This document shows, in pieces, positions 58,160 to 64,000 of a stretch of DNA of 64,000 nucleotides (the stretch's first letter is position 1; each line of letters begins with the position of its first letter). The notes under the pieces are model-generated. The model saw only the letters and a list, made by a program, of their open reading frames with translations, searched no databases and had not been told where the DNA came from. This stretch comes from Rhynchonema sp. JSB1_4 (Eukaryota > Nematoda > Chromadorea > Monhysterida > Xyalidae): positions 18,609 to 82,608 of the forward strand of contig JASAMV010001334.1 in assembly GCA_030248065.1 (NCBI GenBank), in the 5' to 3' direction. Both the position numbers and the translations under genes were made by a program.

Positions 58160-61100
58160 TTACCACAATTCTGGAAATGTTCTGCTCACAAATTTGTTCT
58201 CCTTTGCTTGCCAGTAGGCGTCGCCGTAGGTCCAGTTGTCTTTGCCATCAGATTTGAACCACATCGGTTTGAAGTCGTCATTCTGCCAGTGACAATCAAC
58301 CATCTCATGATGTTTCACAACTTGCGGATACAAAACCAAACCCACCGATCGATGTCTTTCTCGTTGTTTGCGTTCGAGCTGCAGTTTGGTTTCGTGCGCC
58401 TCGTCGAGCTTGTTTTGCTCGATCAGTCGTGGCTCGGGTCGATAGCGTGAATCGGTCGGTGGCAGCTTGTCTGCAATCATGAATGTGTCGCTTTTGTTTT
58501 CACCAACGGGCGGTGTACCAGGTCATCGTCATGCCCCAGCTGACCACATGTCTCAAGGTCAATCTGTGTATGCTCAATTGTTGACCGCTTTTCCACACAC
58601 CTGATCCAGCCAGCATTTGAGGTGTCATTTCATTCAAAGTAAATGTCAGGTCATTGAAGCCGAACTGGTTGTTTTTGGTGGATGGTTTCGCCGTGAAGAT
58701 GGTGGTCTGTTTCTGTTCACCCTGCGCATGCACATCCGACCACAGTATTTTAAACTTTGCAGGTTAGAGACTGAATAGTGTGTGACGCACGGTTTTGTTT
58801 TTCCACAAGGACTTTGACCAATCACCACCGATTGTACACAATGATTGATCGGGATTGGCACGGTCGATTATGGTACCATTCACTTCTCGATGTTGTTGAT
58901 CACCGTTGGGAGGCTCGAACTCGATCGAAGCCTGCGGGTGCAAGACGCATGTATGCAATTATGGCATCATGCGACTCTTCGTCACCCATGCGAGTCTCAT
59001 GAACCCGTGGTTAGGCTATACGCAGCAGACGCCGAACCGTGAGTCCGTTTGACGCGGTCACAGTCATGGTGCCCGAGTGTGCCACCCAACGTGTCGCCTT
59101 TGTTGCGTCACAAATGTGCGTCGTCACTTTGTTCCATTCGTACACTTCCTTGTTGGCCAGTGTTAACGTGTTGCCTGTGGGTTACGGTAATGCCACAGCA
59201 TGATGGTATATACATACAGGTACCAACGTACCAGTACATCAACGGCCACTCACCCGACGGTGCAATGGGCGTGACACGTAATTCGTTGGTTCGAAACAAT
59301 GTGAATGACACCTGCAGTCGGGGCACAATTGCGATCGAGCGCATCGACCAACCACTGTTGCCTGAAACATCCCCAGCAGGGTGTGATAGTCAGGGATAAT
59401 GCGACGTCGATTGGGAAGTGTCGCATGCTGCTGTTGTCACAAGACAATAACCTTGCGCGTGCGCCACCGATATGTCCGGTCCGTGGCTGACCTGCTCGGC
59501 GATGTAACGCCAACCGAGATCAGCGCGTCGATCGCATTCGAATGTTTCACCGACGAGCGGATTGAACGGTTTGCGAGCGCGATGTGCCGAATCACTGTAG
59601 GCCGACACCGCGAACGCACAGATGAACACCATTCGGTCGAGTCGATCGGAGCTCTCGATCGCCTGTGTTCGGTACGAATCACAATCGCAGTCACATTCAA
59701 TAATTGATTCGCATGCATTCGCTGATTTATGTACATTTACTGATTGGTTCGTATTTAGTCATTGCTTCGAATTCACAAACTGTTTCGCATTCACTTACTT
59801 TATCAATCAAATACGCGTATCCGAGCTCCTCACACAACAATTGCAGCATCGTGATCGGTTCGTAGAACGCGATTGGCATTTTGCCACCTGATCCAAACAC
59901 ACCCATGCCGGACGGAGGCCGACCGGGGTTGATTGCGAATCGCGCGCGACGTTGCCAGCCTGAATCGACCATACATTACAGACTGAATGTGCATACGTTT
60001 GTATGTTTCAACTGAATGAGCAACCTTTGTCTCTGATGGCCGTGATTGCACTTGCGGATAACGCCGTCTTCATTTGTTGATGTTGTTTTGATTTTGCGAT
60101 GGTCAATGTCGGTTCACTTTTGGTGGCTCGCACCGGCGGTGGTTCGGTCGTAGGCGAATCGGAGGTCGAACTCGTTGATTCGTCATCCGAATCCGATATC
60201 GTCATTGATTGGGTCGATTTGAGGAAGATCGTGTCCATCGACGGGAATTCGATCGCTGATGGTGCTGGCACCTTGGATGGAATTTGTGCCCGTAAAGATT
60301 GAGTATCAGAGATAAGTTGTCATGTACAAGATGCTTGGTAAACTGTAGAATTACATCGATGAAATTGGCGACTTTCTCGAGCTGTCGTTGAATTTTGAGT
60401 TGATTCTGTTGGAGTTTGACGGCGTCTTTCACGTACGCTTGATTGAAGATCAGCTCACGTTTGATTGCATTGTTGCCCATTTCGTCAGCAATGTCTTTGA
60501 GCACCTTTTGGCTGTCAATTGCTGGATATTACAACGTTCTTATTTCATCAACTAAACAAAGTGTCGAACCTGGCGTCCATATGTTTTAATCGCTTCTCAT
60601 TTTCGTCAAGCAGCTGTCTGGAATCGGCCATGATCTCCCTGAATTCCCGTTGACTGCAGCAGACATCAGTCTGACCCATTTGAGTTGCGTCTGCTTAGGA
60701 ACATATTGATGCTTAATCTAAGTCTCAGGAAGGTTTTTAAAAGAAACTGGGCAACCCGTGGGCAAACCGTTGGTTTCGGTCGAAATTTGATCCATTCTGG
60801 TGCTTGAAGATTTTTCGACCTGAAAGTTCAACACGCCTACATGTTTCAATGCATTTGGATTCTAGCAGAAATGGGGGAACGCACGATTCGGTAGAATTGA
60901 TGTTGTTTGATGCCATCGACCCACTGACGAAAATTGTCGCTCGGGAATTTGAATTCGTACGTGTCTTTGTCGATGTTGAGCTTCATTTTTCTGTCACGTC
61001 CATGCTGGTACAGCTCACCCGCGCCAAAATCCAGCTGAAACATCACAGCAGCAGTCAAGGGCAGCGGCAGCCACATGTGTGGGATGGAACTTGTTTAGCT

Positions 61101-61626
61101 CGCGCCACGCGGGGGAGGGGCGTAAGGGGCGTATAAGGGCTAGCCCCAACCGTACCGCCATGCGAGTGTGTGCGTGTTTGTGTGACATTACCTCACGAAT
61201 GAGCTTGTCGTCTTGTTTGACATTCTTTCTGATTTCGTACATTGACAGTCGACCGGCGCGCAGCACCACCCACACCGACTTGTATCTATTCAGCATCACC
61301 ATTTTGCCTCGTTTCTTGTGTTTGCTCTGGAATGTGGTAAAAATAGCTTATGAAAGCGATCTGCTTCTGAAACCACTCGGATACAACTTAATTAAAATTT
61401 CATAGTCCTAAAGTTTAAGACAAGAACATGGACAACAAGATCTGCGCGGCCCTGACTTCGGCTAACATACCTTTATGACGCCCTGGACATCGTTCGGTTG
61501 TTGCTCTGTTTTCATGTTGTTGTTGATTTCGGGACTAATTCGGTTCCATTTATGTGGTTTCGATATTGATTGGGACTGGGATGCGCTATCGCTCGCTTTC
61601 TTCCGCCGTTTGTGCCAATTCTTCAT
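58160..61626 (-). CDS. Oxysterol-binding-protein-related protein (PH + ORD)
   Basis: Lipid-transfer protein. Fourteen exons join in phase: 61471-61626, 61192-61326, 60885-61034, 60768-60819, 60570-60690, 60355-60511, 60025-60271, 59799-59959, 59452-59662, 59254-59361, 59038-59174, 58791-58931, 58601-58754, 58160-58470, giving 746 residues. PH domain at about 45-147 (KSVWVVLRAGRLSMYEI ... FRQWVDGIKQHQF). A helical stretch rich in K, Q and E follows, then a Ser/Asp-rich linker (SDSDDESTSSTSDSP). The ORD carries PITMLQLLCEELGYAYLIDK, the signature KPFNPLVGETFE, VYEWNKVTTHI, DKLPPTDSRYRPEP and ends PELW. EWNKVTT and the W end resemble the OSBP/ORP3-6-7 branch. The family's EQVSHHPP motif reads EQVSHGPD here. 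The frame is open upstream of the chosen ATG to an acceptor-like AATCAG at 61665, so a further 5' exon is possible. Confidence 0.93.
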
Positions 61627-61989
61627 GGAACCGAAATCGACAGGTGTATGTTTTGCTGGATCTTCTGATTTGGATATGGGTAAGTCCGGTTAGAATTTGG
61701 GAATTTTTGGTCAAACTTTGGTGGTTTTGGTGTTGGTCAGTTGGTGGACTAAATATAAGGGATTGATGATGACGGCTGTTTTTGTTAATTTTGCTCTGGA
61801 CTTTGACTTTGGTTGGTTGAACACTGAAGAAACAAGAAAAACGATTTGTTGATCAATTTATACATTGGAGTGTCTGGCATGGCAATTGACAGGGTTGGAC
61901 AAAACATTACAATTTTTTTAATAAAAACACTTTGGGGATATTTTTTAATTTTTTTTCGGGGGGGGGGGCAAAATACCCTTAAACGTCTT
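61627..61989. other. Upstream region of the OSBP-related gene
   Basis: May contain a missing first coding exon or the promoter. A minus-strand ATG at about 61880 (MPDTPMYKLINKS) has no clean donor. A run of G at 61959-61967 marks the start of the repeat block to the right. Confidence 0.3.
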
Positions 61990-63460
61990 GCGCATCACTT
62001 GGTGTTGCTTTTGGTACAGGGTACCTGCCCCATGGGGTGGCAGACGCCACCCCTTCCCCCCGGTCGTCGCCATGCCGATAGCCATGCCCCCAATTCTAAA
62101 AAAGAAACTTGGAGTTGGGCCTTAAAAGAGAAAATTTCAATTTTCGGTTTCAGAATTTTACTGAAACTGAAAAATATGGCGATTTGGATGTGTTTTAGAC
62201 GTTTATATTTTGCATGTCAAGTTCGAAGCAAAAATGTAATAATCTTACAGATAGTCCTGTGTCGCCCAACATCAACGGGACAACGTGAACGCCTTGTGAT
62301 GTCTTTTATCCTGGGAGGAAGTCTGTCTGAGGAAAAATTGACACTGAGCTCAGGGATCGTGGGTCGCAAAATTCGATCATACCACAAGAAAACCAAAGCA
62401 GGCGGCAGAGTTAAGGTAACAATATCTGTTTGTCATTTTTGGGTAGGTATGTTGTTTCCTGTTCACAAATTGAAACTTAACCCAAAAATGACAAACAGAT
62501 ATTGTTACCTTAACTATGCCGCCTGCTTTGGTTTTCTTGTGGTATGATCGAATTTTGCGACCCACGATCCCTGAGCTCAGTGTCAATTTTTCCTCAGACA
62601 GACTTCCTCCCAGGATAAAAGACATCACAAGGCGTTCACGTTGTCCCGTTGATGTTGGGCGACACAGGACTATCTGTAAGATTATTATTCATTTGCTTCG
62701 AACTTGACATGTAATGCAAAATATAAACGTCTAAAACACATCCAAATCGCCATATTTTTCAGTTTCAGTTCAGAGGTCGAAATCGGGCCGGGTTTGGCCA
62801 GCCCGGCCCGGCCCGAGCCCCCAAATCTCCGGCCCGGCCCGGCCCGACCCGAACCCCCAAATCTCCAGCCCGGCCCCAGCCCGAACCTCCAAATCTCCGG
62901 CCCGGCCCGGCCCGGCTGCGCGCGAAATTGGCGTTTTAGAGCACATTTTCATCAAAATTTAGACATAAAAAATTGTGTTCCCCCCTAGCTCGGCCGGTAC
63001 AGCAGGTAGGTTGTTGATTGTAGGCCTTTCTGGTGGTACAGTAGGTTGACTGCACGCCTGGGTAGCCACACCACTGATTGTTTTCCATGAAAAAGTCGTC
63101 AGATAGACAATACTGATCACTTACTTGCCGAATCCGTCGGAGATCTTAGTATTTTTTGACGAAGAAATCCCTACTTTTTCAGTAAAATAAGTAACTTCAG
63201 AAGCTTCGGGCCGGGGTGCCCGGCCCGGCCCGGCCCGACCCTCCAAATCTCCGGCCCGAGCCAAAAGCCCAAAATCGCGGCCCGGCCCGGCCCGATTGCG
63301 ACCTCTGTTTCAGTTTCAGTAAAATTCCGAAACCCAAAATTAAAATTTTCTCTTTTATGGCCCAACTCCAAGTTTCTTTTTTAGAATTGGGGGGCATGGC
63401 TATAATACCGGCATGGCGACGACCGGGGGGAGGTCCAACAGCAACACCAAATGATAAGCT
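61990..63460. mobile_element. 1.47-kb nested palindromic element
   Basis: Outer arms pair TTGGTGTTGC with GCAACACCAA, GTCGTCGCCATGCC with its complement, and GCCATGCCCCCAATTCTAAA with its complement at 63380-63401. Inside, 62160-62767 is a near-perfect palindrome with arms of about 290 bp around a centre near 62465. Next to it sits an R2-type hAT-like insertion (62771-63307). A 233-codon frame at 61846-62547 runs through the inverted repeat and is not a gene. Confidence 0.8.
62771..63307. mobile_element. R2-type hAT-like element with perfect target duplication
   Basis: Ends CAGAGGTCGAAATCGGGCC and GGCCCGATTGCGACCTCTG. Flanked by identical 8-mers tttcagtt at 62763-62770 and 63308-63315. GGCCCGGCCC-rich arms, and the same interior blocks as 54293-55024. 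At 62993-63075 it carries a fragment with GGCCGGTACAGCAGG and AGCCACACCACTG, related to the middle of the element at 17462. Confidence 0.85.
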
Positions 63461-64000
63461 ACAGCTACACCACGATATTTATACGCTTTATAGACAAATA
63501 TGGGTGTTTTTTGACCTCATAAGCTCGTTTCCGCTCAGCGCAAAAACGTGCATATAGTCCATTTTAGGCCAAAATCTCAAGTGCCTGCTTTAGGCCCATT
63601 TTGCGGTAAAGGTACATGCAAAAAAACGCCCTTTTTCGACCTTTTCTAGGGGTTTTGGGGTTACCTTGCAGCTTGCACCACTTCAGGTTTAGCCCCCAGG
63701 GTACCCTGCACCACTTGGCCCGCCACAACACTGCTTGCAACCATCAATTTTTAGGCTTCATAAGCAAAAATGAGTTTTTTTCGACCGTAAAGTTCCAAAT
63801 GTCGCGCTTCGTGCGCTCTGAGGCTAATTTGTCAGTTCAGACAATCAGCTGCAAAACACTTGTGGGGTAGCTGAATCGGTCGTAGTTGACCGACATCGAA
63901 CCCCCGATGGGGTGTGACATCGAAGTACCACGTCATACACTGTGTCTCGTGTATCACGGGAAGGTATAACAAAATTATTTGGAGCATTTAAGAGAATTTT
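63461..64000. other. Right-edge spacer with CTTGCACCACTT repeats
   Basis: 63661-63735 has TTGCACCACTTC and CTGCACCACTTGG followed by CCGCCACAACACTGC, the layout of the right end of a CAGTG-type element whose tag would be GCACCACTT. No gene seen. Confidence 0.4.

Noticed and set aside
61846..62547. 233-codon open frame on the plus strand
   Set aside because: It runs through the inner palindrome, and most of its sequence reappears inverted; no domain, start context or splice sites.
6000..63900. LTR or non-LTR retrotransposons, or old viral copies
   Set aside because: I looked for reverse transcriptase, integrase, protease and capsid-like frames in the repeats and found none; all recognisable elements are non-coding TIR or foldback types.

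Overview
The window is nuclear DNA from an invertebrate animal. The genes are split into many short exons by GT-AG introns, many only 50-200 bp long. The gene set (CPSF1, guanylate kinase, a LEM-domain inner nuclear membrane protein, an oxysterol-binding-protein relative, an SDR, an FMRFamide-type peptide GPCR, a GT92/DUF23 glycosyltransferase, a multi-C2H2 zinc-finger protein) is metazoan. An ecdysozoan such as a nematode or close relative is my guess, from the GT92 and peptide-GPCR content, the compact introns and a short fixed 3' splice signal. The sequence alone does not prove it.

Layout, left to right: a zinc-finger gene running off the left edge (minus, 1-2902); guanylate kinase (minus, 3896-5429); a 5-kb block of nested DNA transposons (6.8-10.7 kb); a GT92 glycosyltransferase (minus, 12657-15705); more transposons (16.5-19.1 kb); CPSF1 (plus, 19176-29384, 33 exons); an SDR dehydrogenase (plus, 30783-32453) with a decayed copy of its last exon behind it; an unrecognised four-helix membrane protein (minus, 33561-35053); a peptide GPCR (minus, 37044-40006); 9 kb of foldback elements with no gene I can support; a LEM2/MAN1 gene (minus, 49161-54224); a small two-exon orphan (plus, 56591-57024); an OSBP-related gene with PH and ORD domains (minus, 58160-61626); and a 1.5-kb nested palindrome at the right end. 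For nine genes I built exon chains by hand; in all nine every junction phase agrees and the summed coding length is a multiple of three.

The genes are unrelated housekeeping and signalling genes and show no operon logic. The striking feature is the repeat content. Introns and spacers are full of non-autonomous hAT-like foldback elements, several with perfect 8-bp target duplications. In one superfamily five conserved subterminal slots all carry the same short tag within a copy, while different copies carry entirely different tags in the same slots. Other foldback families here show a similar pattern. This is the best candidate for something undescribed.
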